A DNA stretch of 64,000 nucleotides from Steinernema hermaphroditum (lineage: Eukaryota > Nematoda > Chromadorea > Rhabditida > Steinernematidae): positions 16,678,001 to 16,742,000 of the forward strand of contig CM059622.1 of the NCBI GenBank assembly GCA_030435675.1, written 5' to 3'. Position 1 is the stretch's first letter; every line of letters begins with the position of its first letter. This document shows positions 20,924-30,412 of this stretch, piece after piece. A program made the position numbers and the translations under genes. The notes under the pieces were generated by a model. That model saw only the letters and a list, made by a program, of their open reading frames with translations, did no database searches and was not told the origin of the DNA.

Positions 20924-21938
20924 ATGTCGCTTGACATGGAGACGTTTTATAACACTTCCTATAATGTCATTGTGCCCCCGAAGATCATAACATATCTCTT
21001 AACATTTTACATAATCTCCACAAACACCCCCCATTCTATGAGAACGTTCTCTAGATTCTTGTGGAACATTCTACTCTGGGACTTCCTTATCCATGTTCTG
21101 TGGCTTGGACTGCACCCCTTTCCGATGATGCCTCTGGTGTGCTTCCGTCTAGATGGCTACCTCGCTTCTTATTTCTTTTCTGAAAGCTTCGCTCATATCT
21201 TCTCAGCAGCCTATCTTACATGTTGCATGAATGAAGGAATCGCAATATTTCTGTCCTTTCAATTTCGACTATTTACCTCGAAATATGGCTCATGGTCTTG
21301 CTCAAAAATATACGTATACGCTTACTGTATTGCTCTACACATGCTACTGTCTTCCGTATTTGTGTGGCTGAACGCCTCTTGGTCCATTCCTGTCGAACAC
21401 TACCCAGAACCTATAGAGCCATCGGAGCGAAGAAACCTATTCTGCTATAAGCCCAGGACACATGAATTCCAGTATTTCCTACTGTATTTCGCTGCTTTTC
21501 TGGTACTAGCTCTCTGTGGGATTACAATCTTGGTCGTCCTCTCCTTCAGGGAGGTGAACAAGAACCGGCACTTGGCTGGCGAGAAAACCGCTCAAATGCA
21601 GGCCAGCTTCCTGAGAAGTCAGGTGCTTCTTTCATGTAATATCCGAACATGGATACCTTATCTAAATATTTATTTTAGGTGTACCGACAATCTTCGGTTC
21701 TGTACCGTATATAATCATCACATCGATGTTACATTTCCCGGACACCTCCCATGCTCGGATAATCGTTATTATTTGCCTGCTTATCGCATCCGTCTACGGT
21801 CCAATCATGTGCACTTTCGCTATGATACTCTTCAAGCCGTATCGGAGAGCTGTTCTCCGGATTCTGAAGAATGCCACCAATGCTGTGCCATTTTCGCTGA
21901 AGACGAAACATTCGGTCATTGCGGTTCAGAAATTGTGA
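20924..21938 (+). CDS. Serpentine chemoreceptor, Srh/Str-like
   Basis: Two exons (20924-21635 and 21679-21938, phase 1) give 323 residues. Seven hydrophobic segments are visible, starting about residues 15-35. The tail pattern fits the Srh/Str superfamily: a charged intracellular loop 3 with Gln/Leu (AQMQASFLRSQVLL), then VPTIFGSVPYII, LLIASVYGPIMCTFAMI, and KPYRRAVLRIL after TM7. These are nematode G-protein-coupled receptors, mostly for odorants in ciliated sensory neurons. I chose the donor T/GTAATA, not the nearer CAG/GTGCTT, because only it keeps the frame across to VPTIFGS. A broken tRNA-Arg follows 52 bases after the stop. Confidence 0.85.
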
Positions 21939-21990
21939 ATACGGATGGAATGAACAATGATATGGCGGATCTGTGGGGTAGAATGCAAGT

Positions 21991-22057
21991 GGCCTCGTGG
22001 CGCAATGGATAACGCGTCGGTCTACGGAACCGAAGATTGCAGGCCCTGCCGAGGTCG
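21991..22057 (+). pseudogene. Broken tRNA-Arg, T loop deleted
   Basis: 67 bases match the tRNA-Arg(ACG) genes perfectly except that the T arm reads GCAGG-C-CCTGC. The seven-base T loop TTCGAAT has been replaced by a single C. This destroys the B box needed for TFIIIC binding and the T loop itself, so the gene should be silent. Acceptor, D and anticodon arms are otherwise unchanged, suggesting a recent event. Confidence 0.9.
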
Positions 22058-22339
22058 AGACTTTTTCTTGTCTCAGAATTTTCCATTGGACGCGAACTAC
22101 GGTAGAAGAAGCTCACCCATCGCGCAACTCGAGTTCATGAGACCGTTTCCTCTTCCTCGATAATGTCGGGGCGATCATAGCCGCCAGTCGGCACCGGGAA
22201 GCCCTATTCGTTCCAGAGGATGTGACCATCCTAGCACAAGGTCAGTGAGAGTTTCCTCTGGGATATTTCCATTGGCATGAACGTTTCAACCGACATTTAC
22301 TGAAGATATTTTATTCAATGGTGCAAGATATACAAAAAG

Positions 22340-23068
22340 TTACAAGGAACCACACATGAACGCATCTACTTCTTCAATTCGGCAGGATCTGGGCAGTCTG
22401 GAGAAGTTCTTCTGGTTCCGCTTGATGTCTTCTCTTAAAAGTTCCTTTCCTTGTTCGGACATCTGATTGAAGTCGATTGAGAAGTTCTTGAGTTGAAGAA
22501 GACGGTAGAGATGCGCACAGTTGGATTGCCATCGCGATTGGGAGACGGATTCGAGGGTGATGTTCAGTTCCGAAAGAAGAAGCACTATCTGGGCAGGGAC
22601 GGGACATACAGAGAAGAAGTAGTGAGAAAGGCTGAGATACTTGAAATTCCGGGCTTTCTCGTAGTAGCGAGCGTTGGAAACAGGAACGGTCTGGCCATAA
22701 TCGAACAGGTCGGCGAAGTACTTTCCGAAAGGGTTGCGGTCCATGATCTGCTCCTTCTGAGTTGCACTGTATTGTTTCCACAGTTCTTCGAGCCGTGAGA
22801 CGTAGCCTGCAGCGAGATAGTACTGGAACATTACCAAAGGGTCCAGGATCTTCTCGGCATTTCGGAGGGTTCTTTCGGCGTTGACAAAGAAATCAGGCTT
22901 GAAGACGAAGCATTCATCGGGAATCTCGGGGAACTTTGCAAAGTGGCGCTTGAAGGCGTTAAGATGCTCATATTTCTGGATGCGGTTGAAAATCGGCTTG
23001 GGGAGAGTCTCAACCAGCTTCTTGTTCTTGGCGATCTTCCCAGCAGCGATCTTGAAAAGCGACTTCAT
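22340..23068 (-). CDS. Unknown 242-residue protein
   Basis: Single open frame from MKSLFKIAAGKIAKNKK to a stop at 22340, without introns. It is rich in Tyr, Phe, Leu and Arg, has no signal peptide and no clear membrane span, and looks largely helical. Cys residues cluster near the end (SCRIEEVDAFMCGSL). Codon use and length support a real gene. The short 5' flank and absence of introns could mean a retrocopy. I recognise no family. Confidence 0.6.
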   Translation of the reverse strand: MKSLFKIAAGKIAKNKKLVETLPKPIFNRIQKYEHLNAFKRHFAKFPEIPDECFVFKPDFFVNAERTLRNAEKILDPLVMFQYYLAAGYVSRLEELWKQYSATQKEQIMDRNPFGKYFADLFDYGQTVPVSNARYYEKARNFKYLSLSHYFFSVCPVPAQIVLLLSELNITLESVSQSRWQSNCAHLYRLLQLKNFSIDFNQMSEQGKELLREDIKRNQKNFSRLPRSCRIEEVDAFMCGSL

Positions 23069-23414
23069 GGTGACAAGTGTTGTCTGTTAGTGGCTATTTC
23101 TTAAACTCGTCAAAAGCGATGCAAAATGCGATGCATGGTGAAACTGGTTCTCATCTTCGCGTCACTGCATTGCTTTTGTTGAATTTTGAAAAATGACGAA
23201 CAGATCGTGTCAGGACCAGTCTTATTGCTCGGCTATTCGGTCTCAGTGCTGCTAATGAGAATAAGACGTGAGTCGTTTCCAATTTAAAGGGCTTCAATGA
23301 ATATTTCATGGACAAACAGTGCGGTATTTGGACCAAAATAAGTCTTCAGCTAGGAAGCCTAGACCTAGATTTATATACCTGTCCTATACCAGATGCAATG
23401 GTACACCACTACGC
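23069..23414. other. No gene seen
   Basis: Intergenic region before the tRNA group. No supported feature. Confidence 0.5.
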
Positions 23415-23486
23415 GCGTCTGTGGTGTAATGGTCAGCATGGTTGCCTTCCAAGCAATCGACAGGGGTTCGATTCCCCTCAGACGCA
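23415..23486 (+). tRNA. tRNA-Gly (TCC)
   Basis: 72-base cloverleaf. The acceptor GCGTCTG pairs with CAGACGC, the anticodon loop is CTTCCAA (anticodon TCC) and the T loop is TTCGATT, with discriminator A. It is identical to the inverted copy at 23735-23806. Confidence 0.95.
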
Positions 23487-23734
23487 TGATTTTTTTCTTG
23501 GTTTGTTCTGATTTTCTGATGTTTTCAACAAAATACGATTTTTGTCGGAAATATCAGATAATAAACAAAATAAACAATATGCAACGTATGCATAAAAATG
23601 TTTTCGAGAATGCTCGAATTCTTCCTTACCGTTTACTCTTATGCGTACGCCATCGGCCGTTGTTGTGCTGCCCCAACGACCTAATTATGTTGATGCAATC
23701 ACACTCGCACAGAACCAATCAACAAAAAAAGATA

Positions 23735-23806
23735 TGCGTCTGAGGGGAATCGAACCCCTGTCGATTGCTTGGAAGGCAACCATGCTGACCATTACACCAC
23801 AGACGC
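23735..23806 (-). tRNA. tRNA-Gly (TCC)
   Basis: Identical to 23415-23486 but on the opposite strand, 248 bases away, so the pair forms an inverted repeat with 72-base arms facing each other. Confidence 0.95.
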
Positions 23807-23980
23807 GCTTTTCAGAACCCACATGCTCGTCGGATGTGTTCCCGAGATATTACACCGTCCGTTAAATTTATGTTTCTTTTTTGCTTTTTTTTTTACCAAT
23901 TTCAGAGTCGTACTTCGGAAGATAAACTGGTTCTTGATAATCACTGTGCAAAAGACATAGTTCGGACTGAAATGTATTCA

Positions 23981-24052
23981 TGGGGTATAGCTCAGGGGTA
24001 GAGCGCTCGCTTAGCATGCGAGAGGGCTGGGGTTCGAATCCCCATACCTCCA
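23981..24052 (+). tRNA. tRNA-Ala (AGC)
   Basis: The cloverleaf has anticodon loop TTAGCAT (anticodon AGC), D stem GCTC/GAGC, and T stem TGGGG/CCCCA with loop TTCGAAT. The acceptor TGGGGTA faces TACCTCC with discriminator A. The alanine identity pair G3:T70 is kept, but position 1 is T opposite C72, where other nematode copies normally have G1. The unpaired end may lower function. Confidence 0.88.
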
Positions 24053-24202
24053 GAAACATTTTAGTGCATGCATTTTATGAACTGTGTATAATATGAGAAA
24101 GTGTTAGATTAGCTTGAACTAAGTTTCTAATTCAAACACTCTGTTTTATTTCACGTTTCTTCTTTATATACAAATAATCAAGCAAGAGTGCGATGAGCCT
24201 CT

Positions 24203-26185
24203 CTAAAAGTTCTGAGTAATGTTATCCGTAGGGTCAACAAGAAAGTCCTCCACTGGCTGAAATTCGTCTTGTAATCGATCTTTCAAAGCTTCAAAGAACT
24301 CTGGCCCATCGAAGGGATTTTCCTTGAAGAGTACGTACTGTCTAATATAATCTGGAATGGTTTCTGGTACAACCAAATCATCGTCTAGTAGAGCTGACGA
24401 TCTGAGACCATTTCGATAGGCGACGCGACTTAGGGACATCAAGGTTGGAATCTAAAAATCCGGGTTGTCAAGCTGATATAACACTTCAGAGAACCTGAGT
24501 TTTGCATCCAGTTTCTTCTTTGCACTTATCGCATAAGCTAAGAACACTGCAGAATGGGATGATGATGCGGAGAAGGCCGCGGAATCTTGCTAGTTCACAG
24601 CATACGGAATCTTTGAATTTACGCTGTAATTATTGTACATAAGTGACAATTACGATCAGAACTTACAGAGCCATTCTTTACTACTCCCACAACAGTTGGT
24701 TTCATGACGATTTTCATACCACCCAGCATCAAGATCATTGGGATCATGCTGTGGTTTGCGTAGATAGCCACAAATAGGGCGTCCGGGATTTGAAGCTGGT
24801 TAGTCAGTGATATAACACCGAAGTCGGCATCGTTCTTGGCCATTCGTCTTATCACTTCGATGCAGTCTTTGTAGTGAAGAGCCAGCAGGAGTGGCGAGTT
24901 TTTGCCCAGAGGTGTTGGCTAAAAAAGGATAGAGATTACATTGTGAAGTGTAGTCCATGGATCACTGCCAAATATAAAATTTTTTAACTCGGTAAGAGCT
25001 ATAATAAATGAGAAAAGTAAAGGATACCACCTATGACATTTTATATGAGCGTGCTTTAAACAGCTGGCCTCGTGGCGCAATGGATAACGCGTTGGTCTAC
25101 GGAACCGAAGATTACAGGTTCGAATCCTGCCGAGGTCGATAATTTTTGCAAAGTTTTTTTCGGTTCAATATAATAAAATATTTTTAATATTTCTCAAAAC
25201 TCGTCAGGTCATCGAGAGGTATATACTCTGCTCAGAAAGGCCATAACCAATTATCTGTGTGCCCCTATTGGATAGTTGCTGTTTAGAGGTCCGATTCACT
25301 CACATCACAGCCTGCATCCATTAGCATCTGAACGACACCGAGTTCCTTTTCGTCGTTAAGTCCGCTCGCTTCGCTGATGTAGTGCCCAAGCAGGTTAGTG
25401 GAGGAATAGCTGAAAACGCCTTTGCAGATAGGAAAACCGTAGCAGTTGTAGTGATCCATGACGATTCGACAAAAATGGGGTCCTGTATCCATGAAGCTCT
25501 GACCGCTCAGATACTTGAGTCCATCTACATAGCCATGTTCGGCCAGCCATAGGATCAGTTGTCCCTGAATATGAAACGTTTCTTTTTCAGGAATATCGAC
25601 TGTACTACCTTTGTCGGAGCGATTTTCTTGATCTTCACAGGGTGGGCTTTTGCTGTGTTTGCTCTGCGGTTTCTTTGCCTTCTGCTTTCGCATTCGTTGT
25701 TTGCAAAGTCCAGCTTTTTGATGTAAGGCTTAAGAACCTCACCGAGCAGATAAGTGTCCCGCGTGCTTTGACAGATGTTGGTGATGAGCGTTTTGATTCC
25801 GTCAAACGCTGAAAGGGAGGAGTGAATGAAGATAACATTTAAAGAACAAAGTAAGAGGGTAGGATGTTCTTGGGCTGCATTTCCTCAATCAGTTTGACAT
25901 CAGCTGTATTCGTTTTCGACGTAAAAAACATATAGCATGTTGTCCATTACAGTTATTTTATGAAGGAAGGTACTTATCTCTTTGCGCTCTTCAGTAGCAT
26001 AAACCAAAGAACTCACTTGACAGCGGTGGTTCTCTATCGACAACGTCCCTAATCTCAGGAATCTCGGCCGTTCGGTAGATGTCCGCCAATCGCATTTCTA
26101 GTGAGTCGAGCCATTTTTCTTCATCGTCTTCTTTATGATTGTAATGCCAGCTGGGAGGGACATCAACGGCTTCGTCCAGGACCAT
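24203..26185 (-). CDS. Ankyrin-repeat-like protein
   Basis: Five exons (26017-26185, 25609-25808, 25304-25564, 24667-24918, 24203-24451) join in frame to 376 residues with consensus splice sites. Ankyrin-type helices are visible. One is in exon 3 (GQLILWLAEHGYVDGLKYL and VVQMLMDAGCDV). The exon 3/4 join continues PTPLGKNSPLLLALHYKDC and VIRRMAKNDADF, followed by VAIYANHSMIPMILMLGG. The repeats are diverged, probably three to five in number. Exon 2 ends in a Lys/Arg-rich stretch. A tRNA-Arg lies antisense in the 385-base intron 3. Function is unknown; protein-protein interaction is the general role of the fold. Confidence 0.75.
25066..25138 (+). tRNA. tRNA-Arg (ACG), variant, inside an intron
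   Basis: Matches the tRNA-Arg at 5386 except for two changes: C to T in the anticodon stem (a T:G pair, still stable) and G to A at the base of the T stem, giving an A-C mismatch. The A and B boxes and anticodon are intact. The five bases before it (CAGCT) and about 10 more are shared with the 5386 copy. It lies antisense in intron 3 of the ankyrin-like gene. Confidence 0.85.
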
Positions 26186-26898
26186 TCTTTTTGAAACTGA
26201 ATGGTAAACAAGAAGCTTGTAACGGCGATGGCGCGCAAAAATATACGTTTCGTAATTTTCAAACGCTCGGTCACCGTGAGTATTGTTTCTTAAAACTGAA
26301 AAGCACAGGGTGATACGTTAAATACTGGAACATTGACAAGTCTTAAAAATCGACTAATCTCTAAACATCGCCGAGTAGAGAAAGAACAGCTCCTTCTTCA
26401 GACCTGAGGTGAGTTTCTAGTCGCTGCAAGCCAATGCTCTCTGGGAACTTTGGCAGTTAAACTGTATTAAACGGGGAAGCGACTCCAAGCGACGATCGTA
26501 TTACATGATATACAACATAGTATAAACAAAATGGAGAGGAATGTGTGACTGATTATTGTGAAGAGCTGATGGTTACACCCTTGGCATGCGACTGTTACAT
26601 ACGCGGCTGATTGTCTTTATCTGAAGGCAATCTAAGTCACTTCTTATCTTCATAAACAGTTTGGGTTTACGAGTTAGACACATGGCGTAAGATAATCTGC
26701 AGAGAGAGGCACTGTTCCCTTTTGCTAAGTTAAATTAAATTGAATTAAATTTTTACGTCGTTTTCCTAACATGCGGTGACTTATGGCCTACGTTCCTATC
26801 CAAGCTTCCTTCAGAGTGCTTTTGAGACTGAAGCAAATATCCCACAGATACAAGAAATGTTCCTTTATGCTAAGCAGAGATAGTCAACGGGAACTTTT
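26186..26898. other. No gene seen
   Basis: 5' flank of the ankyrin-like gene and AT-rich spacer before the U5 promoter. No supported feature. Confidence 0.5.
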
Positions 26899-26932
26899 TC
26901 TCTGCCTTCTCTGCCGTAGACACGTCACACCG
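26899..26932 (+). promoter_or_regulatory. snRNA proximal element (U5)
   Basis: TCTCTGCCTTCTCTGCCGTA plus 14 bases, beginning exactly 86 bases upstream of the inferred U5 start. The same 34-base block, about 80-90 percent identical, lies 86 bases upstream of both U1 genes, so it is probably the SNAPc-binding proximal sequence element. Confidence 0.7.
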
Positions 26933-26984
26933 CCCCGTAGCGACCGTCGCAGTTGGATGGCGTCGATCGGAGAGGAGCGTTCGT

Positions 26985-27106
26985 TAGTCTCTGGAGTCGA
27001 CGCAGTTAACCGAGAAATTCTTTCGCCTTTTACTAAAGAATTCCGTGCGTCGACTCACTTTATGAGTTTATCTCAATTTTTGGACTCCCGATCGCAAGAG
27101 AGGGAT
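26985..27106 (+). ncRNA. U5 spliceosomal snRNA
   Basis: It contains the near-invariant U5 loop 1, CGCCTTTTACTAAAG (27024-27038), closed by the stem AATTCTTT/AAAGAATT. An outer perfect stem GGAGTCGACGCA/TGCGTCGACTC flanks this. The Sm site AATTTTTGG is at 27075-27083, followed by a short 3' hairpin (CTCCCG...GAGGG). U5 aligns exon ends in the spliceosome by contact with loop 1. The 5' end is set from the ACTCTGG-like start and the 86-base spacing to the promoter element; ends are accurate to a few bases. An open reading frame across it is spurious. Confidence 0.92.
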
Positions 27107-27567
27107 AATAAGTTATACAATGAGCAACTGGTCGTTGGAAAGAAAAGTGTATACACTGTCCATCTTTCTACACGATAATAAGCACAGCATGCTTCCGATA
27201 GTTTGCGAAATATGTTTATAGGGGGTTATATGTTATATAGGCTCGGACGAAGATTCCACAACAGAAGTGCTTTCAAGGCTCAGAGCGAGATTGAATTTCA
27301 TTTTACCGTGAAATAGGATGATAGTGGAATTGAGGAAACTATGAGCAAATCCTGCAAAATTCGCTGCTGTTAAAATCATTTAAATCTCCTAAAGGCTCTC
27401 CCTCTACCAAAAAAAAAAAATGGCGGGAAACAGACAATTGCGTCGGGCAAAACGCGTTTTTCTTATCACCTCTTTTTGTCGATCGATAGCGTTGTACAAT
27501 AAGTCACAACACGATAAGAAGAGCGCGTCAAATCGATACACTTCACTCTCACTCTCATCGATCAGTC
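27107..27567. other. No gene seen
   Basis: AT-rich spacer between U5 and the next protein gene. No supported feature. Confidence 0.45.
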
Positions 27568-28218
27568 ATGTTCCTGTTCACGCTGTTTTGTGGTTTCTTC
27601 ATTCCCACTGTATACTTCTTGTACACGTGCCTGTTTGATCGTCAAGAGCCGGAAGTCATCGACGCCGCTCCCGAGCAGGTTTATGATGTCTTGCGGACGT
27701 TCACCTTAAGTCCGGAAACGCTAGAAATCTTCAAGAATGCCGACGAAGAAGAGCTTCTTAAGATCAAGGACGAGATCTCAGCTCTTCCTTCCTGGGTCGA
27801 CCTCGGACTTCTGATGGAAGTGGCCACCGTTGTTTTCCACTACGCATGTGAGGTCTGCGCTGAGAACGAGATCCTCTGTCCGGCCAATCAGTGGCTCCAG
27901 GCATTTATTTTCGTGAAGGCAAGAGCGAGTCTCTACTTCGAAGAAGAAGACCGAACATATGATCTATTTGTGGGGTCTGTCGAAGAGTTTCGAGAAGCCG
28001 TTTTGGACGATATGGGCAATATCACTGCTGCTCTACGCGTCTATATCAAAGGCATCAATCCCTATAGAGAACTTGGTTTACTGTACTTTTGCCGCATGTA
28101 TGTTCAGTTTGGAGCGCCTCGAGCGGTGGGAATTGTGCAGTATCGGAAAAGGATCAACAGGATGATGAAGGCGATTGTTCATGAAGACCTCGAATACAGA
28201 GAAGCCGCTAGATATTGA
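27568..28218 (+). CDS. Unknown membrane-anchored acidic protein
   Basis: Single-exon frame of 216 residues. The N-terminus (FTLFCGFFIPTVYFLYTCLF) is one strong membrane helix or uncleaved signal anchor. The rest is soluble, Glu/Asp-rich and mostly helical, with two Cys in ACEVCAENEILC. The end is basic (YRKRINRMMKAIVHED). No family is recognised. Uniform codon use and a strong hydrophobic start favour a real gene. An upstream ATG at 27420 is in another frame. Confidence 0.6.
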   Translation: MFLFTLFCGFFIPTVYFLYTCLFDRQEPEVIDAAPEQVYDVLRTFTLSPETLEIFKNADEEELLKIKDEISALPSWVDLGLLMEVATVVFHYACEVCAENEILCPANQWLQAFIFVKARASLYFEEEDRTYDLFVGSVEEFREAVLDDMGNITAALRVYIKGINPYRELGLLYFCRMYVQFGAPRAVGIVQYRKRINRMMKAIVHEDLEYREAARY

Positions 28219-28459
28219 GCTTAATGTCTACTTGGTTATAAACCTTTGTTTTGTTTTGATCTCAATATTGTAATAAAGACATTACGATTAGTATAAAGTG
28301 TGAAAATCAAAGAGGTTACAGTACGATCCATGTAATAGTCAACAGATTCTGGTACAAGAAGCTAACACAAGCGAAAATGGTTTTGCGGTAGGAGACAAAG
28401 AGGAAATGTTCACATTGACCAATGTAGAACTATAACAAGATGTTAACAATATCAAAATT
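28219..28459. other. Spacer
   Basis: 3' flank of the preceding gene, with ATAATAAAG-like polyadenylation sequence near 28270, and upstream DNA of U1. No other feature. Confidence 0.4.
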
Positions 28460-28493
28460 TCTCTGCCTTCTCTGACGTAGACGCGTCGCACTG
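28460..28493 (+). promoter_or_regulatory. snRNA proximal element (U1 copy 1)
   Basis: TCTCTGCCTTCTCTGACGTA and following bases, starting 86 bases before the U1 5' end. See the U5 element for the shared block. Confidence 0.7.
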
Positions 28494-28545
28494 ATGTGAC
28501 GAGACGGTTGAATCCGAAGGAAGAAGTCGGCGATGGACGGCTCAT

Positions 28546-28708
28546 AAACTTACCTGGCTGGGATCTCCCCGCGATCACCAAGGCGGGGAATCCATGGCGA
28601 GGCTGGGACATTGCACTTTCGCTCCCGGCTGACCCGTGTGGCAGCTCCGAGTTGGAGTTGGCCAACAGCTAAATTTTTGCGTCAGGGGACAGCGTTCGCG
28701 CTTCCCCG
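28546..28708 (+). ncRNA. U1 spliceosomal snRNA, copy 1
   Basis: 163 bases starting AAACTTACCTG, the 5' splice-site pairing sequence in the form used by nematodes. Stem-loop 1 has GCGATCACCAAGGCGGGGA, stem-loop 2 has CATTGCACTTTCGCTCC, and stem-loop 3 has GAGTTGGAGTTGG. The Sm site AAATTTTTG is at 28671-28679. The 3' hairpin GTCAGGGGACAGCGTTCGCG matches the conserved U1 end GGACUGCGUUCGCGCUUUCCCC. A second copy in inverted orientation lies at 60074-60236. Confidence 0.95.
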
Positions 28709-28897
28709 TATAAATCTGTCGTCTGCTCATGGCTGGTATACAAACATGGATGCAACATTATAAAAGACATACAAATATAAAAGACAGATACATTGTCTAC
28801 ATATGTATCTGTCTTTAACCTGACCCGAATTTCGAAAAGCCGATTGAGTTACACTCTCTCCGGGTCGTCTTTGGACGAAAAGACACAAATATTTTAC

Positions 28898-29164
28898 TCA
28901 TCCACTACGGTAATTTCCAATCTTGGACATTAAATGAATCATCAAAGCGGAATCGGGCGCAGCAGCCGAAGCCGCTCCACTGGCGCTTGGCTCCAAGGTG
29001 TCCGAGGGTCGTTGTTGTGGGTTCTGTGATGACGGCGTGCTGAAGACGGTAGATGAGTAAACGGGGAAGAAGGAGCTGATTTCAAAGATCTCATGCTTTC
29101 TAATTTGAGCATCGACCAGGTAAAGTTCCCGCTTTGTGTTTCGAACCTCCAAGCCATAACGCAT
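28898..29164 (-). CDS. Possible unknown protein, 88 residues
   Basis: A frame from MRYGLEVRNTKRELYLVDAQ to a stop at 28898 has coding-like composition, with a Ser/Ala/Pro-rich second half. In the inverted copy of this region (near 59840-59900) the same ATG is followed by only seven in-frame codons, so the frame is not conserved there. It may be a gene fragment or insertion unique to this copy. Confidence 0.25.
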   Translation of the reverse strand: MRYGLEVRNTKRELYLVDAQIRKHEIFEISSFFPVYSSTVFSTPSSQNPQQRPSDTLEPSASGAASAAAPDSALMIHLMSKIGNYRSG

Positions 29165-29211
29165 TACGTCTGCACTAACTTTGCACTTTCAACGTCGCAA
29201 GATCAGCTCTC

Positions 29212-29412
29212 ATGATCGCAAATATGCAAATCTTTGCCCGAGCATCAAACGGAATGCCGAACCATAAAAATTCGAAAGTCTGTCGCGACAAAAAGATACG
29301 CGCCAAAAGCGAAAGCGCATTCTTTCGATCAGCGACGACGACTTTCCCCTCCCAGCATGCAGATGTTTTGCCGCCGGACGGCACTGTTTACGATTTCTTC
29401 TTTTTGGGATAG
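29212..29412 (+). CDS. Duplicated 66-residue frame, function unknown
   Basis: Encodes MIANMQIFARASNGMPNHKN and so on, ending YDFFFLG. The inverted copy at 59596-59796 keeps the same length with three residue changes. However, the other frames are equally conserved because the DNA is about 97 percent identical, so conservation does not prove coding. It contains an ATGCAAAT octamer at the start. It could instead be part of a non-coding RNA or of the U1 repeat unit. Confidence 0.3.
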   Translation: MIANMQIFARASNGMPNHKNSKVCRDKKIRAKSESAFFRSATTTFPSQHADVLPPDGTVYDFFFLG

Positions 29413-29629
29413 ACGGGCGCTTTGCTTTCTTCACTCATCGTGTATGTCGCTTTGCTGGTTCCTCGAGGATGAAGCTTTCCGACCTAAATTCTTCGTAAAA
29501 ACGTTTCATCAGAGGCGTCAAGACTTTGGTAAACGTCATGCAGGTTTATCTTTTTTTTTGAATATAAAAATGTTAGGCTAGCCCATTGAAATAGTTTCAG
29601 CCACCACTGCCTAAGACTGTGCCAGTTAT

Positions 29630-29810
29630 TAGGGTTGGCGTTCGAATCAGAAACGCCAAGTCATTGAGCCGAGTCGAGTCGAATTGTGTCGATTCATGAA
29701 TGGTCGAGGCAGCTATTAGGGTTGGCATGAAGTTGCCGAGTCGGGTCGGGCTTTGCGAGTCAATTGCTCAAACTCCACCAAACGATCAATCATAGTCGAA
29801 TGTAGTCGAA
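29630..29810. mobile_element. hAT-like ends (TAGGGTTGGC)
   Basis: Two direct copies of TAGGGTTGGC start at 29630 and 29717, each followed by CGAGTCGAGTCGA-type sequence. The opposite end, GCCAACCCTA, appears at 34770-34779 after a similar ACTCGACTCGACTCG stretch. These look like fragments of one MITE family, and not telomere repeats. Confidence 0.45.
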
Positions 29811-29904
29811 AGACAATTTTTTTCATTTGTTGACTACCGTACATACGCTAATACGAGGACTGTGTACATAGACACAATTCCCAAGTCGCGGCCCCTTTGC
29901 TAAT

Positions 29905-30255
29905 TTAACGATCCAAATAGAACGGATTATGACGGGCAGGAGTAACCTTGTGACGACAGCGAAAGCCGATAATTGCATTGTCACGTGGGTTTTCGAAATG
30001 CACCGCAGTCATGAAGCAGTCGGCCAAATGAACATTGACAGTACGCACGAGTTCAAAAGTAGGCTCGAGATTCATAACCCCATGTCTGCAATGACCATCT
30101 CCGTGATGGCACCCACATTTGGCCATGTCTTCATCTCTTTTGTCACATTTTCCATCGCCGTTTTCGGCATGGCCTGGTCCCTTTAACTCAAACGCTGAAC
30201 ATGACCTCGTACTCGTACTCGTCAACCTTTCGCTTTTCGTTACGATGCGCAACAT
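29905..30255 (-). CDS. Unknown 116-residue protein
   Basis: Single frame, Cys/His-rich in the middle (KCGCHHGDGHCRHG), with a conserved-looking end (FENPRDNAIIGFRCRHKV ... NPFYLDR). A related stretch occurs at 47371-47493 on the plus strand with the same FEN..RDNAIIGFR.RH.V pattern, which argues that this segment is or was coding. The family is not recognised. It is divergent with the RING-CH gene at 30413. Confidence 0.45.
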   Translation of the reverse strand: MLRIVTKSERLTSTSTRSCSAFELKGPGHAENGDGKCDKRDEDMAKCGCHHGDGHCRHGVMNLEPTFELVRTVNVHLADCFMTAVHFENPRDNAIIGFRCRHKVTPARHNPFYLDR

Positions 30256-30412
30256 CGAAACTCTTGAAACTGCTCATCTAGCTTTCCAGTACCATGGTAA
30301 CCTCCTGCGTGCCGCTCCCCTTTTCAGCCCTAAGGGCTCATTATCTCTCATTTCCATTTCACTATCGCGCCATCCTTTTCGCTGACTAACTAGAACCCTT
30401 TTCAGGTTTCCA

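Larger units (their letters stand above)
28455..29425. repeat. Inverted duplication (arm 1), U1 unit
   Basis: This arm corresponds to 59580-60330 in opposite orientation. The U1 gene with promoter (28455-28715) and the 29165-29425 block are shared. A block of about 85 bases near 28860-28945 (GGACGAAAAGACACAAAT, GGTAATTTCCAATCT) is also shared. About 200 bases (28945-29150) are present only here. Confidence 0.8.

Noticed and set aside
26783..27178. 131-codon open frame
   Set aside because: It runs across the U5 snRNA and its promoter. The RNA evidence is far stronger.
28339..28665. 108-codon minus frame and its mirror at 60117-60389
   Set aside because: Both overlap U1 snRNA genes and exist because the RNA is conserved.
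29628..29640. TTAGGG, possible interstitial telomere repeat
   Set aside because: Only single TTAGGG units at element ends, and nematode telomeres are usually TTAGGC.
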